Assembly: GCF_035934735.1 (NCBI RefSeq)
Contig: NZ_CP142396.1
Coordinates: 248,001 to 312,000, forward strand
DNA from: Sedimentibacter sp. MB31-C6
Lineage (GTDB): Bacteria; Bacillota; Clostridia; Tissierellales; Sedimentibacteraceae
Direction: 5' to 3'
DNA: 64,000 nucleotides
Numbering within the stretch: the first letter of the stretch is position 1; each line of letters opens with the position of its first letter. The translations under genes were made by a program, and so were the position numbers. Shown piece by piece: positions 17,016 to 25,485 of the stretch. The notes under the pieces were generated by a model. It saw nothing but the letters and a program-made list of their open reading frames with translations. It did not search any database and was not told the DNA's origin.

Positions 17016-18824
17016 TTAGTCCTCCTCAATATAATATACATTTATTAAATCATCAGCTTTAAAATAAGCCTTTGATGGTAGATCAATTAATATATTTGTT
17101 TTTTTCAATACATCAAAAATACTTTTTCCTTCAAAAATTTTAAATTGCAATTCTCCTTTTTCCAAATGCAGTCTTCCTTGCAAAATTCTTCTGTAAGACT
17201 TTTTGTTTGCATAATCATCAGGAATTTTTATTTCTAATTTAGCAGGCATGAAATTACTTATTCCCATAAGCTTCTTTATTACAGGCTTTACAACTAAGTG
17301 TACGTTGTTAAATGCTGAGCCGGGACTACCTGATAAACATAAGAACAATTTTTCATCCTTTTTGGCAGCTATAAATGATTTTCCAGGTTTTACAGCAATC
17401 CCTGAAAATAAAATTTTGGCTCCCAGCATCAAAAGACTTTGCTCTATCAAATCATATTCTCCAGAAAATGCTCCTCCGAAACTTATTACTATATCGGACT
17501 CTTTCATAGCCTCTGAAAGCTTTTCAGAAAGTTTTGCTGCATTGTCAGGTGCGATTCCTCCCATAACAGTTTCAACACCTAAATTTTTCAGTATACTGTC
17601 TGCAAAATACATGTTACTGTTATATGTTTTAGCTGTATTGTATTTTTCACCCGGCAAAATTAACTCTGAACCGGTACTGATAATGGAAGCTTTAATAACC
17701 CAATAAACTGGGATAAAAGAAATTCCGTTAAACGATAGAATACTTAGCAATTCAGGGCTTATTATTTCTCCTTTTGAAGCAACTATATCGCCCTTCTTTA
17801 CATCACTGCCGGCTTCAATTATATTTTGCCCTTTTTTTATATTTCCTCTTACAATTATAGATGAATTTTCTCTTTCCACATGTTCATGCATTATTACACC
17901 GGCAGAATTTAAAGGCAATACTGCTCCTGTCATAACACTTTGTGAATTGCCCCTTGATAAAGAATTCACCGGTATGGAACCTGCTGGCACCTTATCTGTA
18001 ACAGCTAATTTCAAAAATCCATTTAGCATAACATCATTTATATCTTCATCACATATAATATACCCGTCCACAGATGAACGCTGTGATTCAGGCAAATTTT
18101 GCGGAGCATATATGTTTTCAGACAGTACTCTCCCTAATGAATTGTTTATATGGATTATTTCAGTTTTATTTGTAACTTTTGTTTTAGATAGAAGTAGCTT
18201 AAGTGCCTGTTCTATTTCAACATTTGTTTTAAGACCGTTAATTTTAACCATATTGTATAAGTCTTCAGGAGTATTAATATTGAAAAAACTTTTAGTGCAT
18301 TGATTAAACTCATGATATAATTTTTCTAAGTCCAAATAATTTGTTTTAACTAAGGAATATAACTCTATTACCTTTATTATATTGTTGTTTAAACATTGTT
18401 CAATACCCGGTATGCAAGTTTTCTTATATAGGGCAAATAATGGCTCCATATGGTCATTTATTAAAGGAACTACAATATCATTGTCTAATCGATGCTTTAA
18501 CATTTCCTCTACTAAAAAAACTTCCCACATTGGCATGTCACAAGGTATTACAAATAACCAGTCATTTTTTGCTGCCTTAAGAGCTGCATGAATTCCACCC
18601 ATAGGTCCCATTCCCGGATAAATGTCTTTTATAATTTTCACATTCTCTATATGATATTTTTCAACATTATCTGCTACAACAATTACCTCATCAAATAGTT
18701 TGTTAAGCTTCTTGAGAGAATTTGACATAAATGTCTCATCTCCGTACTTAATGAGAGCCTTGTCCTTTCCCATACGAGAACTTTTACCACCTGCTAATAA
18801 TATACCTGTAACATTATAAGACAT
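17016..18824 (-). CDS. mobA-moeA: MobA-MoeA fusion protein
   Basis: 602 residues in two domains. Residues 1-195 are MobA (molybdenum cofactor guanylyltransferase), with the nucleotide-binding LAGGKSSRMGKDKAL, DIYPGMGPMGGIHAAL and VIPCDMP. Residues 200-602 are MoeA (molybdopterin molybdenumtransferase), with PESQRSSVDGYI, VMTGAVLP, a central GTG-type STGSELILPGE and LSGSPGSAFNN. The fusion joins metal insertion with the next step, GMP transfer. The frame is continuous and both domains seem complete. Separate genes are usual. Other Moco genes (moaA, moaC, moaE, moaD) are not in the window. Confidence 0.93.
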   Translation of the reverse strand: MSYNVTGILLAGGKSSRMGKDKALIKYGDETFMSNSLKKLNKLFDEVIVVADNVEKYHIENVKIIKDIYPGMGPMGGIHAALKAAKNDWLFVIPCDMPMWEVFLVEEMLKHRLDNDIVVPLINDHMEPLFALYKKTCIPGIEQCLNNNIIKVIELYSLVKTNYLDLEKLYHEFNQCTKSFFNINTPEDLYNMVKINGLKTNVEIEQALKLLLSKTKVTNKTEIIHINNSLGRVLSENIYAPQNLPESQRSSVDGYIICDEDINDVMLNGFLKLAVTDKVPAGSIPVNSLSRGNSQSVMTGAVLPLNSAGVIMHEHVERENSSIIVRGNIKKGQNIIEAGSDVKKGDIVASKGEIISPELLSILSFNGISFIPVYWVIKASIISTGSELILPGEKYNTAKTYNSNMYFADSILKNLGVETVMGGIAPDNAAKLSEKLSEAMKESDIVISFGGAFSGEYDLIEQSLLMLGAKILFSGIAVKPGKSFIAAKKDEKLFLCLSGSPGSAFNNVHLVVKPVIKKLMGISNFMPAKLEIKIPDDYANKKSYRRILQGRLHLEKGELQFKIFEGKSIFDVLKKTNILIDLPSKAYFKADDLINVYYIEED

Positions 18825-18838
18825 TTCCCCACCTCGCT

Positions 18839-19924
18839 TTAATTTACCTTGCTATTGACCAATATTTCTTCTATTTCCTCATCTGTAATATCATATAAAT
18901 AGTACAATTCAAAGAAATCTTTAATTTCCTGCTTAACATCAATTTCATATTTATCAGGATAAAGTATATTAGCAAGCCATTTAATTCCTATAATTCTGTT
19001 TACAGAAGGCGGTCTATTTATCCAATCATATGGAATACCGGGTATTTCATAAACTTTTCCATCATTAACAGCATTAATAACACCCCAGCTACTACTATTT
19101 GTTATATCCTTATAAACTTGATGATTACTGTCGCCATCGATACTAATAATAACCACATCAGGGTTTTCAAGAATTACTTGCTCCAATGAAACCTGAATTC
19201 TTCTTGATTCTGACTTCCAGTTACTGCTGGCAACATTTAAACCACCTGCAATTTCAATTATTTCAGAATTAATAGTCCCTCTAAGTTCAGTTTCAAGACC
19301 TTTAGGCCCCATTGCATAATATACTTTTACTCTTTTTTCTTCGGGGATATTGTTAATAACTCCCTTTACATTACTCATTGTTTTAGTGAAATAATCTGAT
19401 AGTTTCTTTGCTCTATCTTCCTTATTCAATATTTCTCCAAGAAAGGTATATGCTTCAGCTGTTTTATCAATACTTCCATCTACCATTAATACTGGTATGC
19501 CTGTTTGTTTTTCAATTTCTTCTGTATCAGATATATAAGCTTCTGAAACATCTCCCATGTTAATTATTACATCAGGTTTTACCATTAAAAACTCTTCAAT
19601 ATTGCCATTATACTGAGTTCCTTTCCAAGAGCCCAACACAGGAGTAGCCTTGTTTGTATCTCCTAAATACTTTAATTCCATTTCTGACATTTCGCTGTTT
19701 AATCCTGCAATGCTCTCCGGTGCCAATGTCTGTATCAAAATTGTTCCTAATGTACCTGTTGCATAAATTTTTTCAACATTTGCAGGTATTTCTACACTTC
19801 TTCCTGCCATATCAACAACAGTTCTATTTTCTGTTTCTTTAACTTCTTCTTTCTTGTTGCATCCAACTACTAACAATAAAGCAGTAATTAATAATATAAT
19901 TAATAATAATATTTTCTTTTTCAT
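18839..19924 (-). CDS. Metal-type ABC transporter substrate-binding lipoprotein (MolA-like)
   Basis: About 361 residues. Lipoprotein signal ending LLLVVGC, then a class III periplasmic binding fold (FecB/BtuF type): TVVDMAGRSVEIPANVEKIYA at the start, VKPDVIINMG, and a C-terminal WINRPPSVNRIIGIKWLANILYPD typical of such proteins next to molybdoenzymes. Sequence alone would allow iron, cobalamin or oxyanion; flanking mobA-moeA and mobB, and the probable Moco riboswitch upstream, favour molybdate or tungstate, as in MolABC of Haemophilus. The ATG at 19924 follows GGAGG; the earlier ATG overlaps it. Confidence 0.85.
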   Translation of the reverse strand: MKKKILLLIILLITALLLVVGCNKKEEVKETENRTVVDMAGRSVEIPANVEKIYATGTLGTILIQTLAPESIAGLNSEMSEMELKYLGDTNKATPVLGSWKGTQYNGNIEEFLMVKPDVIINMGDVSEAYISDTEEIEKQTGIPVLMVDGSIDKTAEAYTFLGEILNKEDRAKKLSDYFTKTMSNVKGVINNIPEEKRVKVYYAMGPKGLETELRGTINSEIIEIAGGLNVASSNWKSESRRIQVSLEQVILENPDVVIISIDGDSNHQVYKDITNSSSWGVINAVNDGKVYEIPGIPYDWINRPPSVNRIIGIKWLANILYPDKYEIDVKQEIKDFFELYYLYDITDEEIEEILVNSKVN

Positions 19925-19945
19925 TTTAGCCTCCATCTTATGCGA

Positions 19946-20725
19946 TTAATAAGGAATACATACTTTAAATTTATTTTCGTCACTAACCTGTACGTTAATT
20001 AATTCAGAATCAATATTATACAATTCTTTGATGTTTTGTTTATTAATAACTTCATTAGGGTCACCTGTCGAATGAATAATACCACCCTTCATAAGCGCTG
20101 CCTTGGTTCCGTATCGAATTGCATGATCAGGCATATGGGTAGAAATTATAACACCTATGCCCATCTTTGAAAGTGTTTGTAAATGATTCATAACCTTGAA
20201 CTGATTACCGTAATCTAAATTAGATGTTGGCTCATCCATAATTAGTATTTTGGGTTGTTGTGTCAGTGCTCTTGCAATTAGCACAAGCTGTCTTTCACCT
20301 CCGCTTATATTAGTATAGCTTTTGCTTGCCAAATGACTAAGTCCTATGCTTTCTATTGCTTTTAAAGCAATTTCTTCATCGCTTTTAGATGGCATATCAA
20401 ATCTGTTTAAGTGGGGTGTCCTTCCCATTAAAACAACCTCCAAAACTGTATATGAAAAGGGAGGGTTGTGGTGCTGCGGAACATATCCGATAAATTTGGC
20501 AATCTTCTTCCTTGTCCAACCAGAAATATTTTTATTTCCTAATGTAATATTTCCTTTGTCAGCTTTCAATATTCCTAATAACACCTTGAATAATGTTGTT
20601 TTTCCTATCCCGTTAGGCCCTAACAAAAATAAGCACTCCCCTTCACCCAAAGAAAATGAAATATTTTCAAATACTGTCTTTTCTAAATTATACCTAAAAG
20701 TTAAATTTTCTACATTTAATCTCAT
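19946..20725 (-). CDS. FecE/MolC-type ABC transporter ATPase
   Basis: About 259 residues with Walker A (GPNGIGKTTLFK), a Q-loop (GYVPQHHNPPFSYTVLEVVLMGRTPHL), signature (ISGGERQLVLIARAL) and Walker B (ILIMDEPTSNLD). This is the siderophore/cobalamin/MolBCA group rather than the ModC type. The ATG at 20725 overlaps the permease stop (ATGA) and follows AAGGAGAGG. Energises uptake through the FecCD-type permease. Confidence 0.9.
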   Translation of the reverse strand: MRLNVENLTFRYNLEKTVFENISFSLGEGECLFLLGPNGIGKTTLFKVLLGILKADKGNITLGNKNISGWTRKKIAKFIGYVPQHHNPPFSYTVLEVVLMGRTPHLNRFDMPSKSDEEIALKAIESIGLSHLASKSYTNISGGERQLVLIARALTQQPKILIMDEPTSNLDYGNQFKVMNHLQTLSKMGIGVIISTHMPDHAIRYGTKAALMKGGIIHSTGDPNEVINKQNIKELYNIDSELINVQVSDENKFKVCIPY

Positions 20726-21738
20726 TTCCAACCTCTCCTTGATCGTGCCAATAGCCATAGATAAAAGGGTGCACCTATAAGTGATGTAATTATCCCTATG
20801 GGAAACTCTATAGAAAATATGGTACGTGATATTGTATCAACTATTAACAAAAATGCTCCGCCCATGAAAAATGAAGAAGGCAATAATACTTTGTAATTAG
20901 GTCCTGCTATATTTCTCGCCAAATGCGGTATAACCAATCCTATCCAACCTATTGTACCGCAAACAGCTACCGAGGATGCAGTGAGCAGTGTTGAGAACAA
21001 TACTATTATTAGTCTTATTTTATTGGTATCAATTCCTAATGTTTGCGCTTCTTCATCTCCAAAGGATAAAACATTGAGATTCCATCTCATAAAATATAAA
21101 GGAATTAAAGATAATAAATTTATAGTTAATAAAATTAAAATATCTTCCATATCTATTGCCGTCAAGCTCCCAAGCAGCCAGAAATTAATTGCAGGCAATT
21201 TATTATAAGGGTCTGCTATATATTTTATAAGAGATACAAAAGAATTGAAAATTGTTCCAACAAGCATTCCTGAAAGTACCAATACAAGCACTTGATTATT
21301 TTGTCTTACTTTAGTGCTTACAAACCATGTTACAGCCACAGCCAAAATACCTGTTATAAACGAATTTATTTGTATCCCTATTATACTCCATGAAAATATA
21401 ATTCCTATGGCAGCACCTAAAGATGCACCTGCAGTGGCTCCCAATATATCCGGTGATACCAACGGATTGTTAAATATACCTTGATATGCTGCTCCTGAAA
21501 CAGATAGAGAACCTCCTATTATTACTGCTGCTAAAATACGTGGTAGCCTTACATCAAACAAAACTGTTTCCATTGCAGAATTTATTGCATAGTCTTTTCC
21601 GAAAAAACTTACTGACATAATTTCATATATATCATTGTAGGTAATTGGAAATTTCCCTAATGTTAAGGAAATTACACATAAAAATATTATTGTAATCACC
21701 ATTATTCCATATTTATATTTTTTTAAAATATCGTTCAT
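20722..21738 (-). CDS. FecCD-type ABC transporter permease (MolB-like)
   Basis: 338 residues, about ten membrane segments. Family motifs include FDVRLPRILAAVIIGGSLSVSGAAYQGIFNNPLVSPDILGATAGA cut here into its parts (RLPRILAA, GAAYQGIFNNPL, PDILG) and the cytoplasmic GWIGLVIPHLAR coupling loop. It is the first gene of the transporter-cofactor operon, about 150 bases downstream of the terminator of the leader RNA. Substrate inferred as molybdate or tungstate from its neighbours. Confidence 0.9.
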   Translation of the reverse strand: MNDILKKYKYGIMVITIIFLCVISLTLGKFPITYNDIYEIMSVSFFGKDYAINSAMETVLFDVRLPRILAAVIIGGSLSVSGAAYQGIFNNPLVSPDILGATAGASLGAAIGIIFSWSIIGIQINSFITGILAVAVTWFVSTKVRQNNQVLVLVLSGMLVGTIFNSFVSLIKYIADPYNKLPAINFWLLGSLTAIDMEDILILLTINLLSLIPLYFMRWNLNVLSFGDEEAQTLGIDTNKIRLIIVLFSTLLTASSVAVCGTIGWIGLVIPHLARNIAGPNYKVLLPSSFFMGGAFLLIVDTISRTIFSIEFPIGIITSLIGAPFYLWLLARSRRGWK

Positions 21739-21767
21739 GCTTACTCCATTTCAAGTCACTTTATAAG

Positions 21768-21880
21768 GTACATACGCAGGGGAATGCAACAAATTTGTTT
21801 GCTCCTTGCGTCGCACAAATTTGGCATTCTGTGCGGTTGACCTACCATCCATTTCTCAGAAAAAGGACTCTGAGAAATGG
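21768..21880. repeat. Nested hairpins between leader and permease gene
   Basis: Two hairpins: an imperfect long one pairing GAATGCAACAAATTTGT (from 21782) with ACAAATTTGGCATTC (to about 21829), and a perfect 12-bp stem CCATTTCTCAGA (arms 21849-21860 and 21869-21880). GC-richer than its surroundings. Looks like a small mobile palindrome (MITE-like) inserted between the riboswitch and the first gene. Confidence 0.45.
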
Positions 21881-21892
21881 GGTTAGGGCATA

Positions 21893-22050
21893 CAAAAAGC
21901 TTACACAGGAATATGCCAATGTAAGCTTAATAAGCCTAATGCATCTCCTTTCCAAACGTGGGGACAGCAGATTTCTCTGACTACCCTGTGGGGTTTAAAC
22001 CCAGGTTATACAAGCATAGTTTCCCTTAGCTCGTAAAACTCGGAGTATTA
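21893..22050 (-). ncRNA. Probable Moco (molybdenum cofactor) riboswitch
   Basis: On the minus strand this leader of the transporter operon begins with ACTCCGAG and contains GCTAAGGGAAAC, a GC-rich hairpin (ACCTGGGTTTAAACCCCACAGG) and GTCAGAGAAATCTGC, then TTTGGAAAGGAGATGCATTAGG. It ends in a terminator-like hairpin (AAGCTTACA / TGTAAGCTT) followed by a run of Ts. The blocks fit what I recall of the Moco RNA motif, which controls molybdate transport and Moco genes. The genes downstream fit that role. A cobalamin riboswitch was considered, but its box is absent. Identity is from memory of the motif, not a covariance search. Confidence 0.6.
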
Positions 22051-22083
22051 AATTGTAAATAGACTTCATTTTAGGTGCATAGT

Positions 22084-22162
22084 TCTTGTCATTCTGAACC
22101 AAAGGTGAAGAATCTCATATGTTAATAGATTAGATCCTTCGCTATGCTCAGGATGACAATTA
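22084..22162. repeat. Imperfect inverted repeat of a common Firmicute type
   Basis: Arms TTGTCATTCTGAACC...GAAGAATCTC and, inverted, TTGTCATCCTGAGC...GAAGGATCT. This 'TCATTCTGAGC...GAAGAATCT' element recurs in intergenic DNA of many bacteria. It ends at the stop of the 4Fe-4S gene upstream. Confidence 0.6.
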
Positions 22163-23191
22163 TTTTTTTGTGTTCTTCCATGTACAAGTCGGACAAACGT
22201 CGGTTTCTGTAATAGATGCAAAGAATTCTTTTTTGCAAGATATACATTCCTTTTTTGTATTGAAAAAGATTGTTTCATTTATTATTTCAAAATTTTCTCT
22301 TATGTCAATTGCTTTTGTTGGACAAATATCTTTGCATAAATTGCAACCGGTACATAAATATGTTCTGAATACAATTGTATCGTTGTTTTCCTCCCAAACA
22401 TTATGGGTGCACATTTTCATGCATGCTTTGCACTGAATGCATCTGTCCTTATCTATATCAACTAAATAAACAGATAATTTGTTTTCATTGTTTTGCTGCC
22501 ATTTTTGTAGGATTTGTCCTGTCGAGCGCCAGAACTGAACCCTAATGGCAGGTGGTGCTATTTCATATGTTTTACCGAATAAATCCTTTGCCATATGTTT
22601 AAAGAAGCTTCTTCTGTCAATCGGAGTATCCTTTTTTATCTTTTCTGCTTCCTTAACATATTCAACTAAATTTTCCACATCTTCATTATGCACTGACATA
22701 GGTGGTAAGTTTAAATTATTGAGTATTATGTTTGTTCTATCTAATTCTATTTGCAGATTATGGCTTCTTTGACAATTATCGCATTTATTTAAATTTGTAT
22801 GAATCTCTCTGAAGCCGTTATTATATATATTTAATAAAATTTTAGTGCTTAAAAAATTCAAGCACTCAATTCGTGAATTATTGTTTATGTTCTCATTAAG
22901 CTTATGCTTGTTGCATAGCAAATAAATTTTTTTATCTGCTCCCATAAACTTTCTGCCTGTATCTACTAATGCATTAGTCGGACAATGAGAAACACATTCA
23001 TTGCAAAAGTTACAGCTTTCACTTATGGTTATTCCCTTTTTATTAATTTTTACAGCCTTTTTACTGCAAACCTCTTCACATATATTGCAGCTTGCCTTAG
23101 GAGAAATGTTCTTTATGCACTTTACTCGCTCGTACTTTGGCCTATAATCTAAATTATTTATTATTCCAACTACATCCATAATTCCAGCCAT
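22160..23191 (-). CDS. Polyferredoxin-like 4Fe-4S protein with C-terminal zinc ribbon
   Basis: 343 residues. Two N-terminal [4Fe-4S] motifs (CNICEEVC and CNFCNECVSHCP), a central domain with CNKHK, ECLNFLS and CDNCQ, then RRSFFKHMAKDLF near residue 197, which resembles a twin-arginine motif but is internal, then two more clusters (CIQCKACMKMC and CTGCNLCKDICP) and a final CISCKKEF...CPTC zinc-ribbon or rubredoxin-like end. Likely an electron carrier for the reductase. It has no signal peptide or membrane helix, so it is probably cytoplasmic. No family name recognised. Confidence 0.8.
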   Translation of the reverse strand: MAGIMDVVGIINNLDYRPKYERVKCIKNISPKASCNICEEVCSKKAVKINKKGITISESCNFCNECVSHCPTNALVDTGRKFMGADKKIYLLCNKHKLNENINNNSRIECLNFLSTKILLNIYNNGFREIHTNLNKCDNCQRSHNLQIELDRTNIILNNLNLPPMSVHNEDVENLVEYVKEAEKIKKDTPIDRRSFFKHMAKDLFGKTYEIAPPAIRVQFWRSTGQILQKWQQNNENKLSVYLVDIDKDRCIQCKACMKMCTHNVWEENNDTIVFRTYLCTGCNLCKDICPTKAIDIRENFEIINETIFFNTKKECISCKKEFFASITETDVCPTCTWKNTKK

Positions 23192-23316
23192 ATATTCACA
23201 TCCTTATGTTCAAAGGCTAGAATGGACAGACTGTTTATCTCATTCTTGCCTTTTTATGTTGTTTAAATTATGCTTTTTCTACCTAGTAAAGTCCTTCCTT
23301 GAACGAAGGGAATCCG

Positions 23317-24087
23317 TTAATCTTCATCATCTTCATTATCTCTCTTTCTTTTTCTTATAACTCTGCTAATTAATACACTGATTTCAAATAACAAAATCAT
23401 TGGTAATGCAACTAATATTTGTGAAATAATATCAGGCGGTGTAATAATTGCACCAATTATAAATATAACAACAATTACTGCCTTGCGGCTCTTAATAAGC
23501 CATTCAGTTTTTAACAATCCCAATTCACTTAACAGAATTGTAACAACCGGCATCTCAAAAATAGCTCCAAATGTAATAAGAGTAGTCAATACAAAGCTTA
23601 CAAAATTCTGTATTGTTATAGTTGGTTGAATAGAATGATTTTGATCTACACTAATGAAAAATGTCAATGTAACCGGCACTACAACGAAATAAGCAAATAA
23701 TGTACCTAACAAAAAGCAAATCAAGCCTGCTAAAAGTGACAAAAACATAGTCGTTTTTTCTTTTTTCATAAGAGCAGGTTTTACAAAAAGCCAAACTTCA
23801 AACAAAATAACTGGCGATGATAAAACAAGGCCGCCAACTATTGCCAATCTAATGTATTGTGAAAACAATTCACCCGGTGCAATATAAACCATTTGATAAC
23901 CGATTTCTTTTGCTTTATCTACAAGCAGCGCCACTAAATCATCACAAAAATTAAAACCAACAACTGCTACGGTTAAAAAGACAATAACAATGACAAATAT
24001 TCTTTTTCTTAATTCACTTAGATGCTCAATTATACCCATTTCGCCACTGGGCTTTTTATCTTTTTTCTTAACAGCTCTTTTACTCAC
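23317..24087 (-). CDS. tatC: Twin-arginine translocase subunit TatC
   Basis: 256 residues with six membrane helices. The N-terminus has the signature GIIEHLSELRKRIFVIVIVF, and the later FxxWLFVKPALMKKEK and FGAIFEMPVVTILL motifs bind the signal peptide. GTG start after TTGGAGAATGAACC. The adjacent TatA and TatB-like genes complete a translocase. Its place inside the molybdoenzyme operon suggests it serves the exported reductase. Many fermenting Clostridia lack Tat. Confidence 0.97.
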   Translation of the reverse strand: MSKRAVKKKDKKPSGEMGIIEHLSELRKRIFVIVIVFLTVAVVGFNFCDDLVALLVDKAKEIGYQMVYIAPGELFSQYIRLAIVGGLVLSSPVILFEVWLFVKPALMKKEKTTMFLSLLAGLICFLLGTLFAYFVVVPVTLTFFISVDQNHSIQPTITIQNFVSFVLTTLITFGAIFEMPVVTILLSELGLLKTEWLIKSRKAVIVVIFIIGAIITPPDIISQILVALPMILLFEISVLISRVIRKRKRDNEDDED

Positions 24088-24103
24088 GGTTCATTCTCCA
24101 ATA

Positions 24104-24277
24104 TTAGTTTTCTTCTGTATTTGAATCCTCTTCATTACCATCATCTATACCATCTTTAAAACCTTTAATAGTTTTTCCGAAAGTTTTTCCTAACTTAGGT
24201 AACTGCTTTGGTCCAAATATTACTAAAACAATAGCAAATATTACTAATAATTCCTGTGTTCCAATTTTTCCAAACAT
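24104..24277 (-). CDS. tatA: Twin-arginine translocase subunit TatA (57 aa)
   Basis: A short gene that I translated by hand: MFGKIGTQELLVIFAIVLVI, then FGPKQLPKLGKTFGKTIKGF and an acidic tail DGIDDGNEEDSNTEEN. One membrane helix, the FGP-KLP hinge and an amphipathic helix make this a canonical TatA/E. The ATG follows CAGGAGGATATT. It lies 16 bases before tatC and 18 bases after the TatB-like gene. Confidence 0.93.
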   Translation of the reverse strand: MFGKIGTQELLVIFAIVLVIFGPKQLPKLGKTFGKTIKGFKDGIDDGNEEDSNTEEN

Positions 24278-24295
24278 AATATCCTCCTGGTATAA

Positions 24296-24700
24296 TTAAT
24301 TTTCTTGAACAATTTCTGTTTCTTGCGATAAACTTTCTTGTGTTTCCGTGATAACCGCTGAAGTATTTTCTTTTAATTCTTCAGCTACCGAAATAACATT
24401 TTCTTCCTTCTTTTGAAGTTTTCCAATATCATTTACGGATTTTTTAATATCCTTGATAGGTTTATTAGCATCATTCGAAATTTTTTTCAATGGTTCAACG
24501 GCTTTTTTAAGGGGCTTTTTAATTTCTTCCATCGGTTCTACAACACTCTCATTAATATCTTCTGACAGCTTGTCAGCATAAACCTTAATCGAACTCAGGA
24601 ATTTCCCAGCCTTTTTTGCATACTTTGGAACCTTGTCCGGTCCAAGCACCAACAATGCCACTACGAAAATTACCACTAATTCTGATGTGCCGATTTTCAA
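24296..24700 (-). CDS. TatA/TatB-family translocase protein with long tail
   Basis: 134 residues: an N-terminal membrane helix (IGTSELVVIFVVALLVL), the GPDKVPKYAKKAGKF hinge and amphipathic helix, then a long Lys/Glu-rich, predicted helical tail to the end. The length and the position before tatA-tatC suggest a TatB role, but TatA and TatB are hard to tell apart in Firmicutes. TTG start after AAAGGAGAGGATATTA. A 180-base gap upstream suggests a possible separate promoter. Confidence 0.85.
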   Translation of the reverse strand: MKIGTSELVVIFVVALLVLGPDKVPKYAKKAGKFLSSIKVYADKLSEDINESVVEPMEEIKKPLKKAVEPLKKISNDANKPIKDIKKSVNDIGKLQKKEENVISVAEELKENTSAVITETQESLSQETEIVQEN

Positions 24701-24880
24701 TAATATCCTCTCCTTTAAGTTAGTACATCGCTCTATAACTTTATTATTAAATGTTTTACTGGATAATGTTAGTTTAATGTCAATTTATAAAAATTACTAT
24801 ATATAAATAATCTTTACGATTGCTTATTTTCAATTGAAGGTGAGGAGTTCTGCCAAAGACATTACTCCTCTTAAATATCT

Positions 24881-25480
24881 TTATTCTTTACCGCCTTTAA
24901 ATCTATCGGCAGGTTCAGTTCCTATTTCATTTAATCCTATATATACTACGCTTAAGTCTAATCCTAAGTCTTCTTTTAACCCATGAACTTCATTTTCTTT
25001 GATTAATTTTGCCACATCACTTTCGGGATCATTCAAATCACCGAAGTACCTGGCATGAGAAATACAAGTGCTTACACATGCAGGCATCAAGCCTGATTCA
25101 GCTCTTCCTACACAGAAAGTACATTTTCCCGCCTTTTGATCCGGCTTCATGTATCTTGCTTCATAAGGACATGCTACAAGACATGCTCCGCAGCCTATAC
25201 ATTTTTCTTCATCTACAACAACACTTCCGCCTTCCAAAGCAAATGTCGCTTCAACAGGACATACTTCAAGGCAAGGTGCATCAACACAATGATTGCACAT
25301 TTTAGGCAATTTTACTTTTGATACATTTGGGTAACTGCCATGATCCCATTCTTCCACCCATGTATTAAAACAGTTTTGGGGCACGTCATTTTCCATCTTG
25401 CATGCAACAGTGCAAGCATGGCAGCCGACACATTTTCTCAAATCTATAACCATACCGTAACGCTTTTTATTTTCTGGCAA
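24881..25480 (-). CDS. Four-cluster ferredoxin subunit of the molybdoenzyme
   Basis: 199 residues, DmsB/PhsB/TtrB type. Four cysteine groups arranged as in this family: CVGCHACTVACKMEN, CNHCVDAPCLEVCPVEA, CIGCGACLVACPYEA and CTFCVGRAESGLMPACVSTC, giving four [4Fe-4S] clusters. It carries electrons to the catalytic subunit. It has no Tat signal, so it would cross the membrane bound to the catalytic subunit, as in related enzymes. The TTG start follows AAAAGGAGTGATTTAA, part of which is the end of the torD-like gene. No NrfD-type membrane subunit follows. Confidence 0.93.
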   Translation of the reverse strand: MPENKKRYGMVIDLRKCVGCHACTVACKMENDVPQNCFNTWVEEWDHGSYPNVSKVKLPKMCNHCVDAPCLEVCPVEATFALEGGSVVVDEEKCIGCGACLVACPYEARYMKPDQKAGKCTFCVGRAESGLMPACVSTCISHARYFGDLNDPESDVAKLIKENEVHGLKEDLGLDLSVVYIGLNEIGTEPADRFKGGKE

Positions 25481-25485
25481 TTAAA

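Noticed and set aside
21893-22050. Cobalamin riboswitch
   Set aside because: The FecCD-type transporter made it plausible, but the conserved B12 box (GCCACTG) is absent and the downstream genes make molybdenum cofactor.
21795-22278. Short open frames on both strands in the leader and repeat region
   Set aside because: They lie over hairpins, the riboswitch-like leader and the end of the 4Fe-4S gene, and have no ribosome sites or protein-like composition.
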